A DNA stretch of 64,000 nt from Otatea glauca. Lineage: Eukaryota; Streptophyta; Magnoliopsida; Poales; Poaceae. Below the pieces are notes generated by a model. That model saw only the letters and a program-made list of their open reading frames with translations. It was not told the origin of the DNA and searched no databases. The stretch spans positions 21,662,723 through 21,726,722 of the forward strand of contig CM070728.1 of the NCBI GenBank assembly GCA_036346275.1. The letters are read 5' to 3'. Positions 45,101-56,105 of this stretch are shown here, piece after piece (positions within the stretch are counted from its first letter, which is position 1; each line of letters opens with the position of its first letter). Both the position numbers and the translations under genes were made by a program.

Positions 45101-47197
45101 ACTTAACTACTGAGGCACAAGAGCACAAATGTAAAAATGGAATTCGAGTGAACCTACTTGAGAAAATTTTAGTAGTGCTTGTCATGCTTCATACAGAACC
45201 TATTTCAGCTCTCTTCTCTCTACTATTTATGGTTCTTCCTCACCATCAAGCTGTGATATGGAGAAACAAAGTCATGATTTACTCAAATAATGTACTTAGG
45301 ACTTATTAAAGAGGTAGTGAACCCTTGGTTGAATTAAATCATCAGATGAGAAAAAAAAAATAGAAGCGGTGATGGATACCAAGCCACAAACCTACCAGCT
45401 GATACCTTGTCCTCTCACTAGTATATTTGCCCATCTTGTAGACCTGGTACCAGTGCTCTCCCACTCTTACATCAATGTTGCGTAGGGCATATCTACAACA
45501 CCTGCATGGAAGTAGCCACAAATCCATATCTTACATCAATGACGGTCAAAAAAGAAACCTGAAGCCACAAGTTAACCCCAACTACAAATTTTTAATCTTT
45601 CATACCTTTGCGGGCAATTGGGTATTTGAAGCCCATGCTATATTGAGGTGTTTCCTGCCGATGAGGGATCTGCCAATTGTCAAACCCCTTGAATACCTCT
45701 GCCACCGCCTGAGAACCGCTACCAACCTTGGTGATGACCCTTCTGCTTGTTGCGGGCATCGGTCGCCAATGCTGCCACTTTGCCGGCAAGGTTCTAGTTC
45801 AGGGCATGGAAGAGGGAGAGGATTAGAAGAGATTGATCAGAGTGAAGGGAGGGGGCGGCGTTGGTTAGGTAGGATACGAGATTGCGACAGTGGCTAGCGG
45901 TTGGAGCCTCAAGGACATGGTCGCGTGGGGAAGGAAAGAGGAGCAGTTTGCGTGTGCGAGGCCGCGAGCAATTCGGGGAAGGGAGCCAGCGAACAAGGAT
46001 GGGACAGATGACGCAGGCCCACATGTCCACTTATGTTCGAGGAAATGTGGGAGTGGGCACGTGCACAGCACGCTGGTCAGGTGGAGTCAGGTGGAGACGG
46101 GAGGGGAGGGGAGGGCGACATACAACTCCTCTTTTATATTAGTAGAGATGATGGAGAATAGGTTCAGCAGATGAAGCAACCTTCACTTTGCCAATCCAAT
46201 CATGCATTTTCTGATCGTCCTTAGTGAGAATGCTCTTATCCAAAATCAGCTACAAGAGGGCCATTATTTTCAAGGAATTAGCCACTTCCAGAATCTAAAT
46301 TTGTCAAGACTCGCATTACTAGTATTCTATTCCCTACAAGGTTTATATCAAGAACACAGTATATCTTCTGTTCTAACCAAAGCAGTTTTGTGGGTTGCTT
46401 CCTTCAGTCAGCAATCAGAGTTCAAGGTATCTTTAGTTGCATGCTACTAATCAGGATGGCATTGTTTACGCTCCTCAGGTTCAGAATCAATCTACCTTCT
46501 ACCCAAACCTCACACAAAAGGGCATCCTTATCGTGTATAATATCATATTGCTCAAGATGTTGGACAGAGGGGAATACTCTGCAGCCACCAGGCACACATC
46601 CTGAATTTTCATTAGGTGTGTTTGTGCAACGTACCTCTAACTTGAACTTTATACCCCCGTACCCACCCACCCACCACCCCCACAACCTGTTTTTTTAACT
46701 CATCACATCATTGTTAGAAGAATACAGTATCTGCTACCCCGTGCAATTCCTAAAAGCTTTGTCCTGTTTCGGCTTAGTGAACCTCCCTTGGCCACGAGCG
46801 ACACTCTTATCCTTCTAACAATGATCTGATGCATTTTAAAGGGGAAACTAGCATTTATGACTCGCATGGCAAATACCAATATAAACGACCAATTTACTCC
46901 TAACATTACGGCAAGCACGACCATTTTAGATTAAATTCCTATTTGTTTTACATTATCACTGACAGTAGCTGTTGGACCTCGTTCCAACATATTCATGTAT
47001 GATATGTTTAAAACAGTTTACTCAAACAACGCGTGCACTCGACTATAATAAGACAATGCAGCGCAGGAGTGTATGCTTCATTTCTGATCTGCAGTTGCGT
47101 GAAATTTTCCTTGCAGCATGGTGTGAACTTGAAACACCCTGAGTACTTTGCAGACAGCCCTTCAGCAGGGATGGCTCCTTCAACAAGAGAGGAGTAG
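39179..47197 (+). CDS. TAF10: TAF10, TFIID/SAGA histone-fold subunit, six coding exons
   Basis: Exons are 39179-39316, 39396-39460, 39884-39946, 42709-42766, 42867-42917 and 47117-47197. All have GT-AG borders and keep the frame, giving 151 residues. The N-terminus is Gly/Met rich (SNSGGGGMVPSMGG). The conserved domain follows: ALTEFLSSLMDYTPT, IPDELVEHYLGRSGFHCPDL, RLVAVATQKFISDVASDSLQ, DKRLVLTMDDLSKALRE and HGVNLKHPEYFADSPS. These match plant TAF10, with the histone-fold helices and C-terminal tail intact. TAF10 pairs with other histone-fold TAFs in TFIID and SAGA in the nucleus. The first of two adjacent ATGs is used because a stop lies upstream in frame. Introns 3 (2.8 kb) and 5 (4.2 kb) are swollen by transposons. 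Confidence 0.96.
39624..39730. mobile_element. Tourist-like MITE in TAF10 intron 2, 107 bp
   Basis: It starts GGCCCTGTTTGGATGAG and its reversed right end is GGGGGGGTTTGGATTAG. TTA flanks both sides (39621-39623 and 39731-39733), the duplication typical of PIF/Harbinger MITEs. Confidence 0.7.
39771..39795 (+). repeat. Long G-run in TAF10 intron 2
   Basis: Fifteen G, one T, then nine G on the sense strand, about 90 bases before exon 3. It could form a G-quadruplex in DNA or pre-mRNA. Homopolymer length is also prone to sequencing error. Confidence 0.85.
40633..42367 (-). mobile_element. hAT transposon in TAF10 intron 3, 1.7 kb
   Basis: A perfect 8-bp duplication GTGCTGAA flanks it (40625-40632 and 42368-42375). 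Ends are CAATGGTGGACCCAAGAC and, reversed, CAGTGGCAGACCCAACAG. It carries the C-terminal part of a ZMYM1-like hAT transposase on the strand opposite to TAF10, so this is an internally shortened or decayed copy. Confidence 0.93.
40971..42200 (-). pseudogene. ZMYM1-like hAT transposase, C-terminal part, broken
   Basis: Minus-strand pieces in order are ILRIFQMWEAVLGVLEMV, then MESFECVFILHLLIELLSIT (41790-41950). These are followed by RLQDMRGNGWEPLFQEIKTF (41640-41710), REHTMTHFHYYHVEIFTDAI and RFSEVSTELLVCMSCLDPR (41430-41510). The C-terminal hAT dimerisation region VERAFSAMNIIKTDVRNRVA and YTEREIFRSLDDD leads to a stop at 40971. Stops and frame changes separate the pieces, and the N-terminal zinc finger is absent. 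Confidence 0.9.
42376..42700 (+). other. Rest of TAF10 intron 3
   Basis: Intron sequence after the hAT up to the acceptor TAAACTAG at 42708. No other feature. Confidence 0.6.
42918..43680 (+). other. TAF10 intron 5, part before the Helitron
   Basis: AT-rich intron. Short frames at 43056-43250 and 43497-43682 show no family features. Confidence 0.5.
43685..43720 (-). repeat. Second Helitron-3'-end-like hairpin
   Basis: On the minus strand, CTCCGTTGCAACGTACGG forms the CCGT-loop-ACGG hairpin typical of grass Helitron 3' ends, about 35 bp beyond the called 3' end. It may be an alternative terminus or the trace of an older insertion. Confidence 0.4.
43754..46148 (-). mobile_element. Helitron in TAF10 intron 5, minus strand, 2.4 kb
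   Basis: On the minus strand it begins A|TCTCTACTAATATAAAAG at 46148, the usual rice Helitron 5' end. It finishes with a hairpin CCGTT-TCAATG-AACGG, then GCACTGG|T at 43754, fitting the CTRR rule with insertion between A and T and no target duplication. There is no Rep/helicase, so it is non-autonomous. The first 400 bp on its own strand are GC-rich and may contain captured gene pieces. Confidence 0.8.
45342..45789 (-). pseudogene. Possible captured gene exons in the Helitron
   Basis: Two minus-strand frames in the Helitron's sense orientation look like exons. One is 45592-45789 (ITKVGSGSQAVAEVFKGFD, RQETPQYSMGFKYPIARKG). The other is 45342-45527 (YALRNIDVRVGEHWYQVYK). Helitrons often carry such fragments. 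I do not recognise the donor gene. Confidence 0.35.
46149..47116 (+). other. TAF10 intron 5, part after the Helitron
   Basis: AT-rich with a C-rich (CCCACC) tract near 46655-46690. It ends with the acceptor TTTTCCTTGCAG at 47116. No other feature. Confidence 0.55.
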
Positions 47198-47560
47198 AAT
47201 CAATTGAGTCCAGCCCGTACCAAGAGTTGTTGTACAAGACTTGCCGAATGAACGGTCATGTTGGCATCCTTGCTCAACTTTATGCAATGTTGTACTGACA
47301 TAACCTTAAAAGTATGTACTTGATGGCTGTTCTTGATGTATTATCGACCATTAGCATGTGGTTGCCACCATTGGTTGCTTCTGTACGTGCTGTCGTACTA
47401 TAAGCTCTATGCAGATTAACTTCTCTCAATTACCTTTACCTCTTGAGTGATGGAATCTTTACAGTCGAAAGTGTCGATCCAATCAAATTGACTTTATGTA
47501 GCATTTTAACTTTGATTCTTGATGGTTGGCTAACAACCTTTCCTAATGGGAAGTGGCATG
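47198..47560 (+). other. TAF10: TAF10 3' UTR region
   Basis: Sequence after the stop continues without another gene. The polyadenylation site cannot be placed exactly; several AT-rich candidates lie between 47300 and 47550. Confidence 0.4.
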
Positions 47561-50381
47561 GATGCCTGGAGAATGATCTAAAGATCATATAGCTCTAGTT
47601 TATCTTCTTCGGTCTCAAATTGCGGATTGAACGCACTAGCGCCAAAGCCGTTGCGCGTCCAGTCTCCGTACGATTGATTCCTGGAATTATTCCAATGAGT
47701 GGTCCACAAAAGTCTGATGCCGCTTTTTCATTCTCTCATTCTTAGTTAACCATTTAATTTTATTTCTTCTGGGGGGTTGCTCTGAGAGAAAAATCGCATC
47801 TTTCAAGTCCACTCCAGGGGAGATCATTAGTCAAATTTGAACACACTCTGGATATCATCTGAATTAACGAAAGAACAATTCACAACATGCATTGCTGAAA
47901 TGTGCAAAAAAATTGAAAGGAACAAGGCATATCCTGTCGTTGACTTGCCGCCCTCCAAGAGCTAGTATTTAATCAGCGATGGAACTTCATAACACAGTAA
48001 CATAGAGCAGCCCGAGTAGAAACTAAATAAAGGACGATGATTACACGTAGATTAGTTGAGCGAGCTAAAAAATATGCATATACTTTATAATGAGTAATCT
48101 CATAGCAAAAACAATCCAACATTTGGTCGTTTAGGCAGCTGCTCTTCCCACGAGTAACTTTCAGGCCCTGAGGCAAGAGCCATAGCCATCTGTTTGGGGG
48201 ATTCAAAGCCTTCTTATTCCTCTCACTGATTGATTGGTTAGTATGTAATTTTTCATGGCTATTGATTGGAATTGGATCCTAGCCTTGTCCCTATAACAAC
48301 ACTTAAAACCTACTACAAACCTGCAAAGGTCGGCCCATACTTCTATCAACCGCGCCATGCATGCTTGACTTTGAATTGTTAATTCTTGAAACATGAACCA
48401 AATTTCTTACTCCTTGTCTCAAGAAAGCAAATTTCTTGCTATTTTTTTTGAAGAAAATCAACACAACACTAATCTTTTCAATGCATCTCGGATTTCTGAA
48501 AGGGACCAGCCTTAATATTATAAGTAGGCCACAAACCCACCATCAGGCATTAAAAACCTTATATACTCTTGTCACTCTCCAATTTATATATGTATGACAA
48601 CCGAAATGAATTTTATAATTTATACTTCCTCAAGTCATCAATGTTATCGCTTGTCTTAACTGAAAAAAGAAGAGAATTTTGACTTCATCTCAGGCATTTC
48701 TGATGATGATATCGGGGAGATTTAACAAAACATGGCCGGTGCAATGATATCATTTAAGAAATTAGACAATAACTGATGCGTGTAGTACATAAGGTGATCA
48801 ATGTTTGAATAGGTGCGGTAGAAAACATTGCACGGTTTAAATTCTCTTGTGCGATTTACAGCGATTGGCTTAACTGTTTTTCACTACGTCACGTTGATTT
48901 CGCTGGACAAGACAAAAGGAACTACGTCAAGTTCAGTTCGTTTAACCTCGAGTGTCGCATCCAAATGAGTTAAACACTTAAAACTACATGGTTAACCTCA
49001 TAAGTAATTATCACGATGATCATCATACACTCATAGTCACAGCTCATGTCTGATGATGATATAGTTTGATTGCTCACTTAGTTGCTCTGGATATATTTCT
49101 AGTTGCAATTGCAAATAATGTTCAGTAAAAAAGATGACAGATAATGACGATAGCAAGGTTTCTATTGCCTTTGAAAACAAAAATAAAAGAAGAGCTTTTG
49201 ACTTCACCGTGTTTTTACTAGCTAATCTTTTGAATCTCTTTTTACTAAGAGGTGATGACATGACAATATGCCATGAAATCATGAAGTGTGGCCTCTACAT
49301 GCTACAAACCTAATACCTTTTTTTTAATAAAGCAGTACAGGCCAAGTACCTTCAGTTGCAAGAGATCCCAACCAAAAAGATTATTACTAGTGCAAATAAT
49401 ACTAGTGCAGCAGCACAATGATTATATTCGTTTGCTGCTTGAGCTTATCCTAATTATGCATGACAACATGCTGATAAGAGGAACTAAACAATGGTAAAGC
49501 ACACCATGGGATTCCCAAATCCAAACACTAAGCCAAGCAAAGACAAAGGAGAAAAACACCCACATCTAGCTAGCTCCTGCCACTTTACCCTCTGATTGCT
49601 TGCCTTTAGTACCCTGGCCAAGTCCTCCCTACTTAAATTACTTTCGAGTAATTAACACGATCATTTTGGTGTCTTTGGCACATTCCTTTTGGAAAGATGG
49701 CAATGATCCCTGCCTTTTCAGTGCCATCTACTATTTCCCTCTCATTTTCAATGACAAACCAGGTCAATGTGAGGCTCTTTTGTGCCGGCCGGTATCAGGA
49801 AAAGCGCATGTCATGACAGGGTGTTCTCATTTGGTGTTGTTGCGTCGGGGGGTAAATTGGTGTGAAGCTGGAGCCACTTGCATGTGTAGGCGACGCCACA
49901 AAAAGATCTTGCTCCTTTTGTCTTCAAAGTTTTTTTTTTTGAGAGGATGTCCTTCAAAGAATTTTGAGGTATATATGTGAGACGAAAAGTTACCTGTTTG
50001 TTCCGGCCCAGTTTGCAATGCAGGAATCTCATAGTACTTGTACAGTAAATAAAATAAATCCTCCCAAATTACTCTAGGAACCCCTCAAATCCAATTGCCG
50101 ATGAGAGGGCAAAAATATTTTGTTTGATCATAGAATCGAAACATCAATTTGAACCTATTCACTGTCAATTTTTTCTTCATATAATACATTTCATTTTTTT
50201 TATGAAACAAAATGTCATTTTCTTTTTGGTTCAAAGTCTTTACTACAACATGGCAGCCGCTAGGAGCAATAAAATTTGGCCATATATAGTTAGTGTCTAC
50301 ATACTACTGGCTTGCTAGGGACAACAAAATTTATCCATAATGATTGGAGCATCAGATCGTTCGATCGTTTATCACAACATG
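47561..50381. other. Intergenic region, no recognised gene
   Basis: AT-rich DNA with only short frames on both strands. I see no domain, RNA gene or element boundary. Confidence 0.5.
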
Positions 50382-50576
50382 CTGTTAGGGTGAATTTTTT
50401 AAATAATATATTTTTTAATAATATTTTCAGAAATAATGTACCGAAATAAAAAATAACAAAAATACCCCTCTGTCGCCGTTTGAGTCGGCGACAGAGCCTC
50501 TGTCGCAATTTCAAATGGCAACAGAGGCACGTTATAAATTTGCACGAGCGCCGCTCGGCCAGAAACTCCACTACGC

Positions 50577-50715
50577 GAGAAAAAAAGAGTGGGAGAGGGA
50601 GAAGAGAAAAAAGAGGAGGGGAAGGGGAGAAGAAGAAGAAGGGAAGGAGGAAGAAGGGGAGGCGGAAGAAGAAGAGGAGGAGAAGGAAGAAGGGGAGGAG
50701 GAAGATGACGAGATC
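50577..50715 (+). repeat. Purine (GAA/GGA) tract
   Basis: About 140 bases nearly free of pyrimidines, followed by GATGACGAGATCGTC. It reads in one frame as an acidic Glu run and in another as Arg/Lys rich. It probably lies in the leader or first exon of the PMD gene. Confidence 0.7.
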
Positions 50716-51296
50716 GTCTGCAACGTCGCAGGTTTGAATTTTTTCATATCAAATTACGTTTCGAAACATGATGTAGCGACCAGATTAATTAGATTTGTAA
50801 GTAATTAGTTGTGTAGGGTAGCAATAGTTGTATAGATACGTGACTTAGTGACTACATTAATTAGATTTCTAAGTAATTAGATGTGTAGAGTAGCAATAGT
50901 TGTGTAGATACATGACTTAGCGATCAGATTAATTAGATTTGTAAGTATTTAGGTGTGTTCATATGTAGGTAGTTGTATACAGTACCTATAGTTTTGTACA
51001 TATAGATATCTGTAGATTCGCAGTACTATTGTTATGGCTTAGGATGGATTGGATATTTGTCAGATTGTATCAGATCGGGTATTTGTCTGATTGCATTAGA
51101 TCGAAAACTTCATAGTAATGTTGGATCATTATATGTTCGTTATGAATGTCCAATTTTTTATGTTTACGTTTGTATGTAAAACTCATTTTGTATGTCATTA
51201 CTAGTTACGGTTTAGAATGTTCAATTTGTATGCCTCCATTTTGTAGCTACGACCTCATTTTTTGTCATACTAACAGTGAACACTTGAATTATAGGT

Positions 51297-53930
51297 ATGG
51301 CAGTGGACGAGGCACGTGCGCAGTCACAGTGCGAGCTGCTAGACTCAGCGACAAACGCGTCACACCACAATCGTCTATCCACCTTAGCCCCGGCGGAGGG
51401 TCAGCCGTCGGTCGAGCTTGTATCCCTTCGCTTGAGCACCCTGATGAGGGCATGGAGGATCGACGTGCGATGGATCCCAAGGTGAGTGCGCTCAATTCAT
51501 ATGTGTTAGGATGTGGTGTACGTATCGCACAAGCATACTGATAATGTATTTGTGTATGTTGAAAGCAGTAGGGCTGCTTTCTTTTGCACGGATGGTGGAG
51601 GTGACCAGCGCCGACGCACAGGACAGGCGTGGTGTCTCCGGGAGGTTTTCGTACGATAGGTGCCTTCTAACGATTCTCATTGATTGCTAGCAACCGGAGA
51701 CGCACACATTTCACCTCTCGTGGGGGGAGATGGCCTCCACACTTGAGGACGTTAGCTACCTGCTGGGCCTTCTGTGCACTGGGGACGCGGTTGTGCCTTA
51801 GGACGTCAACCCAGAGTGGCGTACAAAGTTGCTCGGTAGGTTCGATGGAGTGCTACCCAAGGGGGTAGCCTAGCACCATTCTCTAGTGTGCACGGTCCGA
51901 CGCAGAAGTGGCTCACGCAGTTCTACGTAAGTGTGAATTCATTTATACATTTCCATTTTATTTCACATTTTAGTTATCAAACTGACCATTATGTTTTGGA
52001 GCTGGAGAGGATGGCGGACAAAGCAAGGGACTACATCGTGCGTCGTCACTTGGAGGCGTACCTACTATGGTTCTTTGACTGGGTCATGTTGTGCTCGTCC
52101 CATGGGGATAGTGTTGATAAACACATGATCTAGTACGCGAGGAAGATAGCAGATGCGGAGTTGGAGAAGATCCCGCAGCTAGCTTAGGGTCCAGCTGTAC
52201 TGGCATGCACGTACCGTGCCCTTTGCAACGGGTGTTGACACGCGTGGCGGATAGCTCCACTCTCACTGGATGCCCCCTACTTCTTCAGCTCTGGTCTTTT
52301 GAGCACTTTCATATTAGACGGCCACAGATCAAGTTGTCACCTTATGAGTCAGTCCTCTACGGCCCTCCCGGGGATGATGTGGAGCGTTCTACCATGGAGA
52401 CATTATGGTGTCGTTGTCGGGTTAGTACTTTCACATTTATCATCAATTGTACATTAGTTTGCCATCTTCCATACTAACTTTTGTTTGCTTTGCTTTTTTT
52501 GCAACCGACTTTCACCCCAGTTACGTCGCACGCATCGTACCCTGAGTACGTCATGATGTTTGACCAGCTGATGGATGATCGTGTCATTTGGAGGTCATAC
52601 ATCTTGGAGGTTATTGCCGCGCAAGCACCCCATAGCCTCTTCGTGTAGTGCACCCATGATGCCACCTTTTGGCTCATCTGTTGTCACCTGATGTACGACG
52701 TCTTCGTCGAGACCTACACCGTATACCATGTGATGTGGCATTTCGGTCTCCATCAGGTTTTCCCAGTCCCCACTGGTGCCATCGTCCTGTCAACCGTGCA
52801 CACGTGAGTTCTCTGATATTTCACTTTCAGTTGCAACACACATTGTACGTCCTTACTAATATGGCCATCTTTTTCTGCAGACACACACGGAAGGGTTTCA
52901 TCGGACATGGGACTGGGCAGCATGCATGCTACCTCAGCGCAACAGTGGGCGCATGTATTGGCGGACATACACCAAGACACTGCGTCTTACGACCACACAA
53001 CATACGACAAGTACATCCGGTGGTACAATCCATGCACTCGTGTTTGAGTCATACGTGTCGTGGACAAACCTTCGAGGCACGTCCCCTCTATGGTGGATAC
53101 CTACCCCACACAGTTGGACTCCGCTTTTCATCGCTCGATTAGTATTCATGTTCACATGTCATACAATATACCGTTCATACAATTCTTATAGCTAACAACA
53201 ACCCTTTCAATGCGTGCGCAGAGCGACCTTGCCAAGGAGGCTTACGAGGAGGCCGCCTTACTTAGTGACCGAGTTGGCATGGGGGACAGGTTGGTGGTGA
53301 CCATGGACTACCTCAAAGAGGCATTGCAGCGTGTGAAGGAGAAGACGCTGCACATCATCCACCTTATGTCCTGTCGGAGGCTTAGGGCGAACGACATGCT
53401 ACCATGGCCATTCCTCCATCGTACATGGTCGACATACGCCGCACACTGCAGCCAGGACATCACACGCACAGAGCATCCCTCCTCCCGATGTACAGGGGGC
53501 TCCAGTTGGTAGTGTCTGTATGCCCATATGTTTTTAGGTACACTTTCGCGGTATCACCTCTTTTGTTACATTTGGTACATTCTATTGTGCACTAATAAAT
53601 AAAATTCTTTAGCAGGTGATGCTACACTATAGGAGAACACCACGACCCACTCCAGCGAATCGAACTACGTCGATGACCTAGTAGACGATTGGTTCGCTGA
53701 CATCACCCATCAGTCGCTAGACGTCGTACTTGGTTCCTCGTAGCGCCCTGATATGCCCGGACAGAGCCAGCCGTCTCAGGCTGCCTTTGTTTCTCCACTA
53801 GCACTGATACGTCCTGCTAGGAGCACTCAGGGAGTGCCACCAGACCAGCTGACGTACCCATCAGGGCGCATGTGCGGCGCCGTCGGGCCATTAGGCCTCG
53901 CAACACATGGGGAGTTGCATCGTGGCTAGT
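51297..53930 (+). pseudogene. Plant mobile domain (PMD) protein gene, disrupted
   Basis: A possible start is MAVDEARAQSQC at 51297. The PMD core follows: QPETHTFHLSWGEMASTLED then VSYLLGL (51690-51770). Next is EAYLLWFFDWVMLCSSHGDS then VDK (52050-52120), ACTYRALCNGC (52205) and a WY...YNPCTRV segment near 53020. A charged tail region EEAALLSDRVGMGDRL lies at 53240-53290. These match the PF10536 domain of MAIN/MAIL1-type and transposon-borne PMD proteins. Several stops sit where Trp or Gln is expected (for example the TAG just before QPETH, and LA-stop-GPAV near 52185), so the gene is dead. Introns are probably present between blocks. Confidence 0.85.
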
Positions 53931-53951
53931 ATTTTTTTTTCCATTTTAGCT

Positions 53952-54083
53952 ATATGGGTGTAATGCAGTTGTTATGTATAATTATTGTATGCCTTCTATA
54001 TTTCATGCATTTGTATGTTATGGGTGTAATGCAATTGTTATGCATAATTATTGTATGCCTTCTATATGTCATGCATTTGTATG
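53952..54083 (+). repeat. 66-bp tandem duplication
   Basis: TATGGGTGTAATGCARTTGT and the following bases through CATGCATTTGTATGT occur twice head to tail (53952-54017 and 54018-54083) with a few differences. Confidence 0.9.
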
Positions 54084-54127
54084 TTATATTATTGTTCTGT
54101 ATTATTGCATTTGTATGTCAAATTTAT

Positions 54128-54560
54128 TGCTTCCGTCTGAACTCAAAGAGAAGTGACAATACGCTACCTCTCGCTTTCTTAGAGCAAAGTAACAACACAC
54201 TGGCCATTGTTTTATTAGGCCTATTTGACAACACGCTGCCCTCCCCCACTTTCTCAGATCGAAGTGACAATATGCTGCCCCCTGCTTTCTTAAAGCGAAG
54301 TGACAACACGTTGCCCCGCTTTCTCAGAGAAAGTGACAACACATTGGTCATTGCTTTGCAGCCCGATTTGACTACACGCTGCCCAACTCCGCCATCTTAG
54401 GGAGAAGTGACAACACACTGCCCTCGCTTTCTCAGAGCAAAGTGACAACACATTGGCCATTGCTTTGTCAGCCCGATTTGACAATACACTGCCCCCGCTT
54501 TCTTAGACCGAAGTGACAATACACTGCCCCCTGCTTTGTCAGACCAAAGTGATGACATGC
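54128..54560 (+). repeat. Tandem repeat of ~40-46-bp units
   Basis: About ten units of the type GAAGTGACAACACGCTGCC, then CCCGCTTTCTCAGA, with variants carrying TTGGCCATTGCTTT. It lies between the PMD and GRF genes of the MULE-like element. No function is known to me. Confidence 0.85.
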
Positions 54561-54659
54561 TACCCCCACTCTATCATCCCTGCATAGAATACACACTTCC
54601 TATAAAACCACTGGCCACCCAGGCAACACTTCTTCACTAACCCAACCTCCACAGCGGAC

Positions 54660-55400
54660 ACTCCATCTATGCTAGCGCCACACCCAACACTCCCCAACAC
54701 TGTCGGGGTTGCCGATGTCTAACTACATGGAGATTCTTTGGAAGTGGAGGTAGAAGCTTGAGGAGACGACATCCTACCCTAATAGTTCTTGCAAAGATGC
54801 ACCTTTGCCCCTGGAGTTTCCTCTGCCAAACTGTGACTACGGTCTTTCGGCATGGATCATGCAGTCCAGCCATGTAGACACTACCGGCTGTGCTTTCTAT
54901 AGGTGCAGCGAACTCCTCATAAGTTAACGACAAGCAGTTACATTTCGTAATGCATGTTGTATTCCCATGAGCTCTAACTTTATCCACAGATAATCTCAGC
55001 AAGAGACCAGATACTACTTCTTCTAGTGGATCGATGGGCCAGACAAGTACGATAGGGCATTCTACAAACACACTCACTACCTGCGCTACCTAGTAGCGCC
55101 CGAGCAATACAAACGTTGAAGGCTGAGCTTCAGACCATGGAAGACAAACCAAAGCCACCGCACCCTCGCCCTGATGAAGCGCACTTCTAGAAGGCACAGG
55201 AGGAGCTTCAAGCACATCGAAAGAAGATGAAGGAGAAAGCCGAAGTGGCATACACACCCGCGTGGGAGGAGCCTAATTCATTGGGTGGATGTCTATAGGA
55301 GTAACTGGAAGAAAGCCAAGGCCCTAAACCTCGTGAAATCAAAGGAAAAGGTACCGATGGATCCTTCCATATAGGGTCTACGACAGCAAGCATGACTTTT
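54660..55400 (+). pseudogene. GRF-zinc-finger-like transposon gene, disrupted
   Basis: The exon at about 54800-54915 reads LEFPLPNCDYGLSAWIMQSS then HVDTTGCAFYRCSELL. The one starting near 55012 reads YYFF-stop-WIDGPDKYDRAF then YKHTHYLRYLVAPEQY. Together they match the zf-GRF type of plant transposon proteins (CxCG...W...GRxFYxC...FFxWxDGP). One expected zinc ligand is changed (CDYG instead of CDCG) and an in-frame TAG lies in FFxW, so it is not functional as read. Confidence 0.65.
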
Positions 55401-56105
55401 TCAATTCCAAAAGGTGCGCATGTGCCTTACCTATAGTTTCCGTTCATGGTTTGTCCGTGTCATTGCGCCATATCTCTTTCGTCATTTTCTATGCCATGCA
55501 ATGTATGCTAATAATTCTATGTCATGCTATATACCCTAATATTTATATGTACGTTTCCTCTCATCGTTTTTGCAAATACATGAGAACGATAGCTAAATTT
55601 GCAAAAAAAAAAGACACTAAGGGAGCCAAATACATGAATAGTTCTTTCTTTCCAGCTTGTTACCGAGGTCATCAATCTTTTCCTTTCTCATTTCTCACTT
55701 GCTCCACCACACCGAAACGACATCACGCTACAACAATTCTACCGTCAATAGACAAAACAGCTATGAATTTTTTCCATGCTTTTTTCAAACGTTGGCGATA
55801 TCCTCCTCTAATGCATTGTACGTCAATATTTTCATACAAATTACTATTTCAAAAAACAGACACATCCTCTCTCAATTTTAAATGGGACATCAATAAAATT
55901 TGCATAAATAATATGTTGACAATTCTGAGCACAAAAAATTTCACAAATAATTTACAGCAAAAAAAATGAAAAAAATACCTGTTGCCATTTCATTTGGCGA
56001 TAGAGTCCTGTTGCCAAATGAATTGGTGACAAGTAGGTATATCTGTCAATTTTTGTTTCGGTGTACTATTTCTAAAAATATTATTAAAAAAATTCCTGTT
56101 AGGGT

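Larger units (their letters stand above)
50392..56095 (+). mobile_element. MULE-like element carrying PMD and GRF genes, 5.7 kb
   Basis: The 10-bp direct duplication CTGTTAGGGT flanks it (50382-50391 and 56096-56105), in the range of Mutator-like elements. Inverted ends start GAATTTTTT and share TTTAATAATATTTT, AGAAATA and CACCGAAA/TACCGAAA over about 70 bp; the left end has a 13-bp extra piece. Short foldbacks with CTGTCGCC and CTGTTGCC lie inside each end. Cargo in order is a purine-rich tract, a PMD gene, two tandem repeats and a GRF-zinc-finger-like gene. No MURA transposase is visible. Confidence 0.8.

Noticed and set aside
54124..54351. Frames across the 40-46-bp tandem repeat
   Set aside because: Repeated unit opens frames in several phases; no protein features.
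55451..55969. 172-codon plus-strand frame near the MULE right end
   Set aside because: AT-rich, no motif, and not continuous with the GRF-type exons.
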